DNA of 64,000 bases from JAVBQO01 sp031548885 (GCA_031548885.1 JAVBQO010000002.1:99130-163129), one strand, 5' to 3'; positions 23,781 through 33,043 are shown, counted from the first letter of the stretch. Numbers and translations are program-made. The notes: generated from the letters alone by a model not told the origin.

Positions 23781-25640
23781 ATGCAACCAAAGAAACCGAC
23801 GCCAAAAAAATCCAAAAATCGGTGGATTCGCACCACTGTTTTTTGGGCATTAATTATCGTTTTGGGATTGGCGATTTTCGCCGCCCTGTCGCCGAATTCG
23901 AATTTGAAAGACGTGGCCTTTAGCGATTTGACAAAACAGGTCAGCGACGGCCAAGTCCAGAAAATCGTCGAACAAGGCAGCAATTTGACGATTACCATGA
24001 AAGACCAAGACAAGCCGACCGAAAAGTCGCGCATTCCGTCGGGTGGATCGGCCAGCGAACAGGGCTTGGATATCAACAAAATCGAATACGTTTCGGAAGC
24101 GCCCGACGACACCGGCGCGGCCGTATGGAGCGTGATGAGCATCGTCATTCCGGTGTTGCTGATTGGTGCGCTGTTCATCTGGATGATGCGCTCGGCGAAC
24201 CAGCAGGGAAATCAGGCGATGGGCTTCGGCCGATCAAAAGCCAAACTGTACGGCAAAGACAAAGACGCCGTGAATTTCGCGAAAATCGCCGGCAACGAAG
24301 AAGCCAAAGAAGATTTGGTCGAAGTCGTAGATTTCTTGAAACATCCGAAAAAATTCCACGAAGTTGGTGCGAAAATCCCCAAAGGCGTGTTGTTGGTTGG
24401 GCCTCCGGGAACAGGCAAAACCATGTTGGCACGCGCCGTTGCGGGTGAAGCTGACGTGCCGTTTTTCAGCATTTCGGGTTCGGAATTCGTCGAAATGTTC
24501 GTCGGCGTCGGCGCATCGCGTGTTCGCGATTTGTTTGAAAAAGCCAAAAAGAACGCACCGTGCATTATCTTCATCGACGAAATTGACGCTGTTGGACGAC
24601 GTCGCGGCTCGGGAATGGGCGGTGGTCACGACGAGCGCGAGCAGACGCTCAACCAGATTTTGGTGGAAATGGATGGGTTTGACAAAAATCAGAACGTGAT
24701 CGTTTTGGCGGCCACAAACCGCGCGGATGTTTTGGACCCAGCATTGTTGCGACCGGGGCGATTTGACCGTCGTGTCAACATTTCGCTGCCGGAGCGCAAA
24801 GACCGCGAAGCGATTTTGAAAGTTCATTTCAAAAATAAACCGGCCGACGAAAGTGTTGATTTGGACGCGTTGGCTGCGAAAACCGCCGGTTCGAGTGGCG
24901 CGGACTTGGCAAATATCGCCAACGAATCGGCCATCATCGCGGCGCGTCACAACCGCAAAAAAGTCACCAATGACGACGTGACGGCGGCCTTCGAAAAAGT
25001 TGCCATCGGCCCGGAACGAAAATCCAAAGTCATGAACGAAAAAGACAAAGAGTTGACAGCTTATCACGAAGGTGGTCACGCTATTGTGGCACACGTTTTG
25101 CCCGACAGCGATCCGGTGCACAAAGTGACGATTATTCCGCGCGGCGGCACCGGTGGCGTGACGTGGACTTTGCCGCCAGAAGACCGGAATTACACATCAG
25201 TCGTCGAATTCAAAGACATTTTGGCACGGGCGCTCGGTGGGCGCATCGCCGAAGAAATCGTTTATGGCCGCGATCGCATCACGACCGGCGCCGGCTCGGA
25301 CCTGCGTAGCGCGACATCAATTGCACGCGACATGATCATGGAACAAGGCATGGGCACCAAACTGCGCGACCAAGTCTTTCACGAGGAAGAAGGCGGTTTG
25401 ATGTTCGACAAAATGACACGCGATCGCCCATACAGCGAAAAAACCGCCGAAGAAATCGACCGCGAAGTCGAGAGTCTGCTTGAGGAAGCCGCCAAACGCG
25501 CCCGCGAAGTTATCACTACGAACCGCGCCAAATTGGACGCATTGGCCAAACAATTGCTAGAAAAAGAAACGCTCAATGCCGACGATGTCGTAGAAATTCT
25601 AAAAGGTACCAAACTGCCCGAAACCGCTAAATTGTATTAG
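23781..25640 (+). CDS. ftsH: FtsH ATP-dependent zinc metalloprotease
   Basis: A 619-residue membrane AAA+ protease that degrades misfolded membrane proteins and regulators. There are two N-terminal transmembrane helices (about residues 17-37 and 113-135) around an extracytoplasmic domain. The AAA domain has Walker A GPPGTGKT, Walker B IIFIDEIDAVG and the second region of homology (ATNRADVLDPALLRPGRFDR). The M41 protease has HEGGH as the HExxH zinc site. AAAGGAAAA precedes the ATG. murJ follows after 2 bp. Confidence 0.97.
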   Translation: MQPKKPTPKKSKNRWIRTTVFWALIIVLGLAIFAALSPNSNLKDVAFSDLTKQVSDGQVQKIVEQGSNLTITMKDQDKPTEKSRIPSGGSASEQGLDINKIEYVSEAPDDTGAAVWSVMSIVIPVLLIGALFIWMMRSANQQGNQAMGFGRSKAKLYGKDKDAVNFAKIAGNEEAKEDLVEVVDFLKHPKKFHEVGAKIPKGVLLVGPPGTGKTMLARAVAGEADVPFFSISGSEFVEMFVGVGASRVRDLFEKAKKNAPCIIFIDEIDAVGRRRGSGMGGGHDEREQTLNQILVEMDGFDKNQNVIVLAATNRADVLDPALLRPGRFDRRVNISLPERKDREAILKVHFKNKPADESVDLDALAAKTAGSSGADLANIANESAIIAARHNRKKVTNDDVTAAFEKVAIGPERKSKVMNEKDKELTAYHEGGHAIVAHVLPDSDPVHKVTIIPRGGTGGVTWTLPPEDRNYTSVVEFKDILARALGGRIAEEIVYGRDRITTGAGSDLRSATSIARDMIMEQGMGTKLRDQVFHEEEGGLMFDKMTRDRPYSEKTAEEIDREVESLLEEAAKRAREVITTNRAKLDALAKQLLEKETLNADDVVEILKGTKLPETAKLY

Positions 25641-25642
25641 CC

Positions 25643-27322
25643 ATGGAAATTTCGCCGTCGTCAAACTTACCACCACCAAAACGCCGCGTGAAAGCATCGA
25701 CCCGCGTGCGCGGCGTGATCGCGCGCGCCAATAACAAATTGGGGATCAAGCAAGCCGCCATTTTGTTGGCCGGCTCGTCATTGATCGCCAGTTTGCTGGG
25801 TTTGTACCGCGACCGCATCCTGAACGGCATGTATCTGCACACTTACAAAGTCGGCATCGACGCCTACACGGCGGCGTTTTCGATCCCCGATTTCATGTTC
25901 TATATATTGGTGTCGGGCGCGTTATCGGTTACGTTCATCCCGGTTTTCAATGCTCGTTTGTTGAAAGGCAACAAAGAATCAGCCTGGCAGCTCGGCACCA
26001 GCATGATCAATTTGCTGGCGCTGGTCACGCTGGCGGCTAGTATTTTAATTATCGTTTTCGCACCGCTGTTGGTGCAGATTATTGTGCCGGGCTTTGATGA
26101 ACAAGGCCGCGCATTGACAGTTAGCATGATGCGTGTCATTGCCATAAATCCGTTCCTGTTTGCCATTGCCACCGTCATCGCGTCGATGCAACAAGCCGTC
26201 GGCCGATTCGTGTTTTTCGCGATGGCGCCGGCACTGTACAACTTGGGCATTATTTTTGGCGCGACGGTGTTGACGAACGGCGTGAATATCATGGGGCACC
26301 AGATTTTCGAAGGCGGCATCATGGGCGTGGCGTTGGGTGTGGTCATCGGCGCGGTGCTGCAATTGGTGGTTTCGGTACTCGGTTTGATTGGTCTGGGATT
26401 CGATTATCGGTTCAAAATTTATTGGCGAAATCGCGGTTTTCGCAAAGTTTTGTCGTTGCTGCCGGCGCGTTCGTTCGATCAAAGTATCGACTACGTGTCG
26501 AGTTTGGTTGACAACAACTTGGCCAGCCGCATGGGTGCGGGCATCGTGCGTTCGTACGACCAAGCGGTAAATTTGTATCTGATGCCAATCACGCTGATCG
26601 GTACGGCGATTTCGACGGCGGCGTTTCCGCAAATGACCGAACGGCTTTCGCAGGGCCGGCCGGATCTGTTTCGCAAGGAGCTGCAAGGCGTCATGCGTGT
26701 GATTATTTGGTTGGCGCTGCCGGTGGCAATGATTACGTTTTTCGCACGTGGATTTATTGTGTCGATGATTGTGCCGGGCGGCGATTCGCTGATCGCGGGG
26801 CTGTTGGGGCTGATGTCAGTTATCATTATTTTGCGGTCGGTTTTTCAAATCGCCAGTCGCAGTTTCTACGCACAGCAAGACACGCGGACGCCGTTCATGA
26901 TTTCGTTGGGATCGATTATTATTGCGGTCGGTTTCGCGATATTTTTCGCATTTGGGCTGCACATGGGACCGTACGGTTTGGCGCTGGCGCAGATTTTGTG
27001 GGCGGCGATGGAGCTGGGCGCGTTATTTTTCGTGATGAATCATCGCATCAAACGTCTATTTGATCGTCAGTCGCTGGCAGCGGTGCTTCGTATGATTGTG
27101 GCGACGGCGATTACGGGCGTTGTCACGTATATCATGGTCACGATATCGGATTTGGAATTCGCCGACCAGAGCATTTTGATGGTTTTGCCGAAATTCGCTA
27201 TCATTACGATTGTCAGTTTCGCGGTGTATTTGGGACTTTCGCAACTGTTTCGGCTGTCCGAGGCCAAACCAGTTCTGGTGTTTATCAAACGAATTTTGTT
27301 TAGTCGGGTCGGCCATGGATAA
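25643..27322 (+). CDS. murJ: MurJ lipid II flippase
   Basis: A 559-residue MOP-superfamily protein with about 14 transmembrane helices. The N-terminal motifs GSSLIASLLGLYRDRIL and AFSIPDFMFYILVSGALSVTFIPVF identify MurJ/MviN, which flips lipid II for peptidoglycan synthesis. About 40 residues of basic N-terminal extension precede the first helix. It follows ftsH by 2 bp, and its last 8 bp overlap the start of lepA-N. Confidence 0.93.
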   Translation: MEISPSSNLPPPKRRVKASTRVRGVIARANNKLGIKQAAILLAGSSLIASLLGLYRDRILNGMYLHTYKVGIDAYTAAFSIPDFMFYILVSGALSVTFIPVFNARLLKGNKESAWQLGTSMINLLALVTLAASILIIVFAPLLVQIIVPGFDEQGRALTVSMMRVIAINPFLFAIATVIASMQQAVGRFVFFAMAPALYNLGIIFGATVLTNGVNIMGHQIFEGGIMGVALGVVIGAVLQLVVSVLGLIGLGFDYRFKIYWRNRGFRKVLSLLPARSFDQSIDYVSSLVDNNLASRMGAGIVRSYDQAVNLYLMPITLIGTAISTAAFPQMTERLSQGRPDLFRKELQGVMRVIIWLALPVAMITFFARGFIVSMIVPGGDSLIAGLLGLMSVIIILRSVFQIASRSFYAQQDTRTPFMISLGSIIIAVGFAIFFAFGLHMGPYGLALAQILWAAMELGALFFVMNHRIKRLFDRQSLAAVLRMIVATAITGVVTYIMVTISDLEFADQSILMVLPKFAIITIVSFAVYLGLSQLFRLSEAKPVLVFIKRILFSRVGHG

Positions 27323-28157
27323 GATTCGCAACTTTTGCATCATCGCCCACATCGACCACGGCAAATCGACGCTGGCCGACCGCATGATGGAAATGACCGG
27401 CACGGTCACGAAGCGCGAAATGAAATCGCAATTGTTGGATTCGATGGATTTGGAACGCGAAAAAGGCATCACGATCAAATTGACGCCGGTTCGCATGACG
27501 TGGAAAAACTACGAATTGAACCTTATCGACACGCCGGGGCACGTTGATTTTTCCTACGAAGTTTCACGAAGTCTTGCCGCGTGCGAAGGCGCGATTTTGG
27601 TCGTTGATGCGGCGCAGGGAATACAGGCGCAGACGCTTGCGAATGTGTATTTGGCGATGGCAGCGGATCTGAAAATCATTCCGGTTTTGAACAAAATCGA
27701 TTTGCCGGCCGCCGATGTGCCGCGCGTGTCGAAAGAAATTATCAATTTGCTGGGCTGCGAAGAATCCGATATTTTGAAAATTTCGGCGAAAACCGGCATG
27801 GGCGTAACGGAAGTTTTGGACGCGGTTTGCGAACAGGTTCCGGCGCCGATGGGCGAAATTGATGCACCGACGCGTGCGCTGATTTTTGACAGTTATTATG
27901 ATGATTATCGCGGCGTGATTTTGTATGTGCGTGTGGTTGACGGCGAGCTGCGAAAATCAGATGCGATTCATATGATTGCGACGAATGCGAATGGGCTAGC
28001 GTTGGAAATTGGCAAGCTAGCGCCGAACATGCAAGAAGAAAAGATTTTGAAGACGGGCGAGATTGGGTATATTGTGACGAACTTGAAAACGACGCGAGAT
28101 GCGCGGGTTGGGGATACGGTTTCGTTGAAAAAATATTTTGAAAAGGATGCAAAGTGA
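27315..28157 (+). CDS. lepA: LepA (EF-4) N-terminal half: GTPase domain plus domain II
   Basis: A 280-residue protein equal to the first half of LepA/EF-4, the ribosomal back-translocation GTPase. All G motifs are present: G1 AHIDHGKST (11-19), G3 DTPGH (72-76), G4 NKID (126-129) and G5 SAK (157-159). Domain II follows and ends at VGDTVSLKKYFEKDAK. The stop falls exactly in the linker to domain III and overlaps the GTG of a methyltransferase gene as GTGA. The remaining domains are encoded 1.5 kb downstream at 29633. The halves together equal a full LepA of about 600 residues. The start overlaps the end of murJ. Confidence 0.93.
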   Translation: MDKIRNFCIIAHIDHGKSTLADRMMEMTGTVTKREMKSQLLDSMDLEREKGITIKLTPVRMTWKNYELNLIDTPGHVDFSYEVSRSLAACEGAILVVDAAQGIQAQTLANVYLAMAADLKIIPVLNKIDLPAADVPRVSKEIINLLGCEESDILKISAKTGMGVTEVLDAVCEQVPAPMGEIDAPTRALIFDSYYDDYRGVILYVRVVDGELRKSDAIHMIATNANGLALEIGKLAPNMQEEKILKTGEIGYIVTNLKTTRDARVGDTVSLKKYFEKDAK

Positions 28158-29002
28158 GCGACGTAGAAAAATTTAAGAAAATAATCCCGACCGCGATTTT
28201 GACGGCCTATCCGCGAACATTTACAGATATTCCACTTTATCCGGAAATATTTGCGAAAATGCAAGAGCTGTCGGGTAGCATTAACGAAGATTTGCTGATT
28301 GCGAAATTGGCACCTGAACTTGAGGCGCGGCATAAAATAATCGACAAGTTGCTGGCGGAAAGTACAATTACACAAGTGATCGAGATTGCGTCAGGCTTTT
28401 CTCCACGTGGCTTGAATTTCGCAACAAGCAATCCTGAAAGCCAATATATAGAAATAGATTTGCCAGAAGTTGCAGAAGCAAAAAGAAAAATTCTTGCTTG
28501 GGTTACGGAAGTTCCAAACAATTTGCACATCATTAGCGGCAACGTTCTAGACGAGGAAGTTTTTACAGCCGCGACAGAGTCCCTTGACCCGAAAAAACCA
28601 GTTGCGATTGTCAATGAAGGATTGTTGCGATACCTAACCTTTGATGAAAAAGCTGAACTTGCCGAAAATATTTCGCAAGTTTTGCGAAAATTCGGCGGCG
28701 TATGGATTACGGGTGACGGCGCAACGAAAGAATTTCGCGATAGTCAAAATCAAAATATCAAAAGTATGAACGAAACAATTCTGACACAAACCAAGAGGAA
28801 CAATTTGGGCAATGCGTTTGATAGTCAAGAGCAGATGACGGATTTCTTTGGCGAATTAGGTTTGTCGACTGAATTTCACAGTTACGCAGAAGTTCAGGAC
28901 CAATTGGTTTCGCCGCAAAAACTGAATCTCACCGATGACGAGGTGCGCGAAAAGTTGCTGAAATATGCGTCGGCGATTATGTTAAGGTTAAAGAAAAGGT
29001 AG
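28154..29002 (+). CDS. SAM-dependent methyltransferase, LCMT/PPM1-like, inside lepA
   Basis: A 282-residue class I methyltransferase. The N-terminal segment FTDIPLYPEIFAKMQEL, motif I VIEIASGFSPRGLNFA, motif II EIDLPEVAEAKRKIL and IVNEGLLRYLTFDEKAEL resemble the leucine carboxyl methyltransferase/TcmP-like family, which often O-methylates carboxylates or polyketides. The GTG start overlaps the lepA-N stop, and AAGGA lies at good spacing before it. It contains many GCGAAA motifs, so it is compositionally native. It is followed after 7 bp by a second methyltransferase gene. Substrate unknown. Confidence 0.85.
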   Translation: MSDVEKFKKIIPTAILTAYPRTFTDIPLYPEIFAKMQELSGSINEDLLIAKLAPELEARHKIIDKLLAESTITQVIEIASGFSPRGLNFATSNPESQYIEIDLPEVAEAKRKILAWVTEVPNNLHIISGNVLDEEVFTAATESLDPKKPVAIVNEGLLRYLTFDEKAELAENISQVLRKFGGVWITGDGATKEFRDSQNQNIKSMNETILTQTKRNNLGNAFDSQEQMTDFFGELGLSTEFHSYAEVQDQLVSPQKLNLTDDEVREKLLKYASAIMLRLKKR

Positions 29003-29009
29003 AAAAGCA

Positions 29010-29636
29010 ATGAGTGAGCAAAATCTACAGGCAGTCTCAATCTACGACAGAATCGCTGGCGATTATGCTGCGGCGTACGATAATCTGGATGACGAAAGCG
29101 ACCTCGTTTTCCTGAATACGTATATAAAGTATATGCAACCCGGTGAAAAAGTCTTGGATCTAGGCTGTGGCACTGGTTTCGCGTGTGGTTATTTCGCAAA
29201 ACATGGGCTAAGACCGTTCGGCATTGATTTGTCAAAGAACATGATTGCGATTGCCCGCAAAAACTTTCCTGAATTGGAGTTTCGCGTAGAAAATATGCTC
29301 GACTTTGTGCCCGATGGTCAATTCGATGCAATTTATGCTGGTTATTCACTGCATCATTTTACACAGAAAGAAGTCGAAAAAGTCATTAGTAATTTTTCTG
29401 ATTACCTAAAGCGTGGTGGAATGGTCGGTTTGGTGGTTCAAAAAGGTGTAGGCGAGTTTGAAACAGATGAGCCGTTTTTGCCTGGTGAAAAAATCTTTGT
29501 ATATTTGTTTGACGAAAAGAATATTGCCAAGCTGTTGAGCGAAAATGGCATTGAAGTTGTTGAGACAAAAATTAAAAAACCAACAAAAGGCGAGTTCCCA
29601 TATGATAATCTGTTGATTATTGGAAGAAAGAAATGA
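29010..29636 (+). CDS. SAM-dependent methyltransferase, UbiE-like, inside lepA
   Basis: A 208-residue class I methyltransferase with motif I VLDLGCGTGFACGYFA, GIDLSKNMIAIARKNFP as the acidic strand II, and AIYAGYSLHHFTQKEVEKV. The fold is that of the UbiE/COQ5-like Methyltransf_11/25 group; the substrate is not predictable. An AGG ribosome-binding site lies upstream. Its stop codon overlaps the ATG of lepA-C as ATGA, coupling its translation to production of the second half of LepA. Confidence 0.87.
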   Translation: MSEQNLQAVSIYDRIAGDYAAAYDNLDDESDLVFLNTYIKYMQPGEKVLDLGCGTGFACGYFAKHGLRPFGIDLSKNMIAIARKNFPELEFRVENMLDFVPDGQFDAIYAGYSLHHFTQKEVEKVISNFSDYLKRGGMVGLVVQKGVGEFETDEPFLPGEKIFVYLFDEKNIAKLLSENGIEVVETKIKKPTKGEFPYDNLLIIGRKK

Positions 29637-30598
29637 CAGAGTCGCGAATAATCGTCGAGCCCCTCCCTGGCTACCAAGACGTCAAGCCCTTCGTCTACGC
29701 CGGATTTTTCCCCGTATCTAACGTTGATTACCAGGAATTAAAAGACGCCGTCGAAAAACTTTCGCTGTCCGATTCTGCGCTGCAATTCGAGCCGGAAAAT
29801 TCGCCGGTTTTGGGATTTGGCGTGCGAATCGGATTCCTCGGATTATTACACATGGATATCATTCGCGAACGGTTGGAGCGCGAATATAATTTGGATTTGG
29901 TGGTCACAAATCCGTCGACGGACTATCATGTGACATTGAATAACGGCGAGGAATTGGACATCAAATCAGCGTCGGATTTACCCGACACGTCGAAAATTAG
30001 CGAAATCGCCGAACCATGGATCAAGGGTGAAATCGTCGTGCCGCAAGATTACGTCGGCGCCGTGATCCAACTCATCATTTCAAAACGCGGCCGACAGAAA
30101 AATTTGTCGTATATCGACGAACGCGCGTTGGTTTCGTTCGAAGCGCCACTTGCGAATTTGCTGACCGATTTTTATGACCAATTGAAATCTGTCACGAGCG
30201 GCTACGGTTCGTTCAATTACGAACTGGACGATTACCGCGTGGAGGATTTGGTCCGCGTCGATTTTTACGTCGCCGGCGAAATCGTCGACGCGCTGTCGGT
30301 GATGTGCCATCGATCCGAATCGCAAAGTCTAGGCCGCGAAACCGTCAAAAAGTTGAAAGACGTCATCCCGCGCCAAAATTTCCAGGTCGCATTGCAAGCC
30401 GCAATCGGCGGCAAATTTATCGCACGGGCTGATCTGTCAGCATTTCGCAAAGACGTCACGACCGGACTGTACGGCGGCGACGTTTCGCGCAAGAAAAAAG
30501 TGTTGGCGAAACAAGCCAAAGGCAAAAAACGCATGAAGCGTTTCGGCAAAGTCGACATTCCGTCGGAGGCGTTCACGGTGATGCTGAAACGTGATTAA
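29633..30598 (+). CDS. lepA: LepA (EF-4) C-terminal half: domain III, V-like and CTD
   Basis: A 321-residue protein equal to LepA from the start of domain III. It opens MTESRIIVEPLPGYQDVKP, then FVYAGFFPVSNVDYQELKDA, GFLGLLHMDIIRERLEREY, the EFG-IV/V-like region ending YELDDYRVEDLVRVDFYV, and the LepA-specific C-terminal domain with KKLKDVIPRQNFQVALQAAIG, ISRADLSAFRKDV-like sequence (IARADLSAFRKDV) and KKRMKRFGKVDIPSEAF. Nothing essential appears lost at the split. It starts by ATGA overlap with a methyltransferase gene and is in a different frame from lepA-N. Confidence 0.93.
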   Translation: MTESRIIVEPLPGYQDVKPFVYAGFFPVSNVDYQELKDAVEKLSLSDSALQFEPENSPVLGFGVRIGFLGLLHMDIIRERLEREYNLDLVVTNPSTDYHVTLNNGEELDIKSASDLPDTSKISEIAEPWIKGEIVVPQDYVGAVIQLIISKRGRQKNLSYIDERALVSFEAPLANLLTDFYDQLKSVTSGYGSFNYELDDYRVEDLVRVDFYVAGEIVDALSVMCHRSESQSLGRETVKKLKDVIPRQNFQVALQAAIGGKFIARADLSAFRKDVTTGLYGGDVSRKKKVLAKQAKGKKRMKRFGKVDIPSEAFTVMLKRD

Positions 30599-30631
30599 CA
30601 AAATCGCGCGAAAAATTGCTAGAATGATACC

Positions 30632-31327
30632 ATGAACGAAACCGAAAACCTCATCATAAATTATCAACCGACGGCCGAAGCTATCAATTTGTTGCAGAAC
30701 ATGCGTGTAGCGCTGCTGGTCGGCATCACTGGCGCCGGCAAAGACGCTATCAAAAACGGCTTGTTGCAAACCGGCCATTATCAAAAAATCATCACGACAA
30801 TTCCGCGCCCAATGCGCCCGCATGAACAAAACGGCGTTGATTATTATTTCATCAATGACGAAACGGCGCTGAATAATTTGCGTGAACACAAATATTTCGA
30901 AGCAAAACTGGTACACGATCGAGTCTATGGCACGACGACCGCCGAGTTGGAGCGGATCAATAATTCCGGCAAAATCGCGATTGGCGACGTCGACGTGCAA
31001 GGTGTTGACGAATATGTCAAAGCTACCAATAACCTAACGGCGATTTTCATCGTTCCGCCCAGTTACGAAACGTGGCATCAGCGCCTGGTTGGCCGCGGCG
31101 ACGAATCGCCACAGGAAACGGCACGCCGCACCAAAAGCGCGATCATGGAACTAAACCACGCGCTGGCACGCCATTATTACAAATTCGTGATCAACGATGA
31201 TTTAGGCGAAGCGATTCAATCGATCGACCAAATAATTCGCGGCGAAAACCCAACGTACGATGATCGTCCGGCGCGAACGGTGGCGCAAGATTTACTTGAA
31301 TATATTGTTGCTACTGAACAAAAATGA
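30632..31327 (+). CDS. Guanylate kinase-like protein
   Basis: A 231-residue P-loop protein resembling guanylate kinase. VGITGAGKDAIKNGLL replaces the usual GPSGAGKST loop, then TTIPRPMRPHEQNGVDYYFI matches the GMP-binding TTR-xP-R-xGE-x-G-x-x-Y-x-F pattern and IGDVDVQGVDEY matches DIDxQG. The lid FIVPPSYETWHQRLVGRG...ESPQETARR also fits. The altered P loop (Asp after Lys) means catalysis is uncertain; a different kinase specificity is possible. TAGAAT ends six bases before the ATG, so the mRNA is probably leaderless. Confidence 0.78.
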   Translation: MNETENLIINYQPTAEAINLLQNMRVALLVGITGAGKDAIKNGLLQTGHYQKIITTIPRPMRPHEQNGVDYYFINDETALNNLREHKYFEAKLVHDRVYGTTTAELERINNSGKIAIGDVDVQGVDEYVKATNNLTAIFIVPPSYETWHQRLVGRGDESPQETARRTKSAIMELNHALARHYYKFVINDDLGEAIQSIDQIIRGENPTYDDRPARTVAQDLLEYIVATEQK

Positions 31328-31360
31328 TAAAATGCTGGCAATAATTATACGGGAGAAGAA

Positions 31361-32260
31361 ATGAAGAAATTACAAAAAGCGTTATTAGCGGTGTTCGCGG
31401 TATTTTTCGTCAGCGCAGCGGTTGGGCTGCCGGCACACGCGAACACGTATAGCGATGCCGAAGCGGCTGCCGAGACATTCTACACCGCAGCGCAAGAATT
31501 TTCGACGGACATGAACAGCGCTGCTTCGAGCGATGACACGGCTGCAGTCAATCGTGCACTCGCCAGTTTCCAGAGTGCTGCCGCGACAGCGAAATCCGAA
31601 TTCACAAATGTCGCCAACAAAGCCAAAGATGCCACTGCGAAAAGTGATTTGCAAGATTTGGCGTCGGCCGCTGACAAAATGTCGGTCAGCGCTGGCCAAA
31701 TGGCTGCGGCAATCGAATCCGAAGACAACGCCGCATTGACAACTGCGTATCAAGATTTTACCAACGCAGCGAACGCGTACGATGACGCTGCGACGGCGTA
31801 TACAAATTACGTTGCGAAACATCCAGAACAAACCGGCAACATGCAACTGATGTTCTATCTTGGCCTATTCATTTTGTCGTGTGTGTTGTTAGTCGGCTCG
31901 ATTTTGTTTGTGGTTTTGGTTGGGCGAAAACACAAAAACGCTGAATTGAAAAGCCAACGGGGCGGTTTGATTATCGCTGCTTTGGTCATGACCGGCGGAG
32001 CGGCGTGGACATATTTCAGTTGCCGCGCCGCGTTTAGCTCGACGAGCGGGAAATACGACATCGTATACGGCCCGATTATTTTCGGATTCATCCTGTTCGT
32101 TCTAGGTGTCGTCAATTACGTCAAAGGTTACAACAAAGCCAAAAAAGAAGGCAAATTGTCCGAAACTGCTGCGCCAGTCAAAATCCCAGAAATCAAAGAT
32201 GGCGTGACGGTTGCGAAAAAACCAACCGAACCGACTAGCAAAAAACCGATTATCAAATAA
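31361..32260 (+). CDS. Secreted or membrane-anchored helical protein
   Basis: A 299-residue protein. A signal peptide occupies residues 1-27 (ending GLPAHA), followed by an Ala/Asp/Ser-rich helical extracytoplasmic domain to about 160. Three transmembrane helices follow (about 164-187, 204-220 and 230-250), then a Lys/Pro-rich cytoplasmic tail (KKPTEPTSKKPIIK). GGGAGAAG precedes the ATG. No family recognised. The arrangement suggests an envelope structural protein or sensor. Confidence 0.72.
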   Translation: MKKLQKALLAVFAVFFVSAAVGLPAHANTYSDAEAAAETFYTAAQEFSTDMNSAASSDDTAAVNRALASFQSAAATAKSEFTNVANKAKDATAKSDLQDLASAADKMSVSAGQMAAAIESEDNAALTTAYQDFTNAANAYDDAATAYTNYVAKHPEQTGNMQLMFYLGLFILSCVLLVGSILFVVLVGRKHKNAELKSQRGGLIIAALVMTGGAAWTYFSCRAAFSSTSGKYDIVYGPIIFGFILFVLGVVNYVKGYNKAKKEGKLSETAAPVKIPEIKDGVTVAKKPTEPTSKKPIIK

Positions 32261-32276
32261 TCGAAATATACATGTG

Positions 32277-32329
32277 GAGTGCCGAAGCGATTTGGCACTC
32301 TTTACATTCGACTGCCAATTCGGTATAAT
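32277..32329 (+). promoter_or_regulatory. hrcA promoter with adjoining GAGTGCC/GGCACTC hairpin
   Basis: The -35 TTTACA (32301-32306) and -10 TATAAT (32324-32329) are spaced 17 bp. Immediately upstream, GAGTGCC (32277-32283) and GGCACTC (32294-32300) form an inverted repeat abutting the -35 box. It uses the same hexamer as CIRCE half-sites but in swapped order, so it may be a terminator for the upstream gene or an autoregulatory site. Confidence 0.6.
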
Positions 32330-32335
32330 TTTGCC

Positions 32336-33043
32336 ATGATGACGGAACGTCAAGCGCGTCTGCTGGCCGCTATAATCGAACAATACGCCGAAGTTGCCGC
32401 GCCAGTTGGTTCGGTAACGCTAGCGAAATTGTTCGATGTTTCGTCGGCGACGATTCGCGCCGAAATGGCTCGGTTGGAGGAGATGGACTATATTTCGCAG
32501 CCGCACACCAGCGCCGGTCGTGTGCCGACTGACAAAGGTTACCGTTGCTACGTCAACTCGATCACGCTAGAACACCAACCGAAAATCGAAAATGACAACC
32601 GACGAGCGTTGGCTATCGAATCACGCGTTCGCGGCCAAGACAACGCCGAACGCGCCATTCGCAGCGCCGTTGACGCGCTGGTCGAATTGACGCACAATTT
32701 GGGTTTGGCTACGATTGGCAATCAACTATATCTGGCTGGCATGAGCAATTTGTTCGCGCAGCCGGAATTCGCTAGCGGCGAACACGTGCGAAATGTTGCA
32801 ACGCTACTTGATAATTTGGAGCCGTGGCTACGCGAAACGGCGCCGAATCAGCCGCTGAATGTGTTCATTGGCAGCGAAAATCCGATCGGTCGCAATTCTG
32901 GCGCATCGCTCATTATTTCGCGATTTCGTAGCCCGCTGTCTGATAATTCATACATCGGCGTGCTCGGTCCGACGCGGCAGAGTTACGCACGCGTCATGAG
33001 TTTGGTGTCGCGCACGGGTAAAATGCTCGAGGAGAATCTGTGA
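32336..33043 (+). CDS. hrcA: HrcA heat-shock repressor, compact form
   Basis: A 235-residue repressor of class I heat-shock genes. The N-terminal winged helix is very well conserved (TERQARLLAAIIEQYAE, LFDVSSATIRAEMARLEEMDYI, PHTSAGRVPTDKGYR). The C-terminal part is about 100 residues shorter than the usual 340-residue HrcA but keeps the GAF-like end (IGVLGPTRQSYARVMSLV). Its targets, CIRCE operators, are present upstream of dnaK and dnaJ in this window. The ATG follows TATAAT by six bases. The stop overlaps the next small ORF as TGATG. Confidence 0.93.
   Translation: MMTERQARLLAAIIEQYAEVAAPVGSVTLAKLFDVSSATIRAEMARLEEMDYISQPHTSAGRVPTDKGYRCYVNSITLEHQPKIENDNRRALAIESRVRGQDNAERAIRSAVDALVELTHNLGLATIGNQLYLAGMSNLFAQPEFASGEHVRNVATLLDNLEPWLRETAPNQPLNVFIGSENPIGRNSGASLIISRFRSPLSDNSYIGVLGPTRQSYARVMSLVSRTGKMLEENL

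Noticed and set aside
27315..30598. lepA halves as inteins or a programmed frameshift
   Set aside because: The intervening DNA encodes two complete methyltransferases with their own starts and stops and no intein motifs.
32277..32300. True CIRCE operator upstream of hrcA
   Set aside because: The half-sites are in the reverse order (GAGTGCC ... GGCACTC) and the spacer is 10, not 9; it is listed only as a possible regulatory hairpin.
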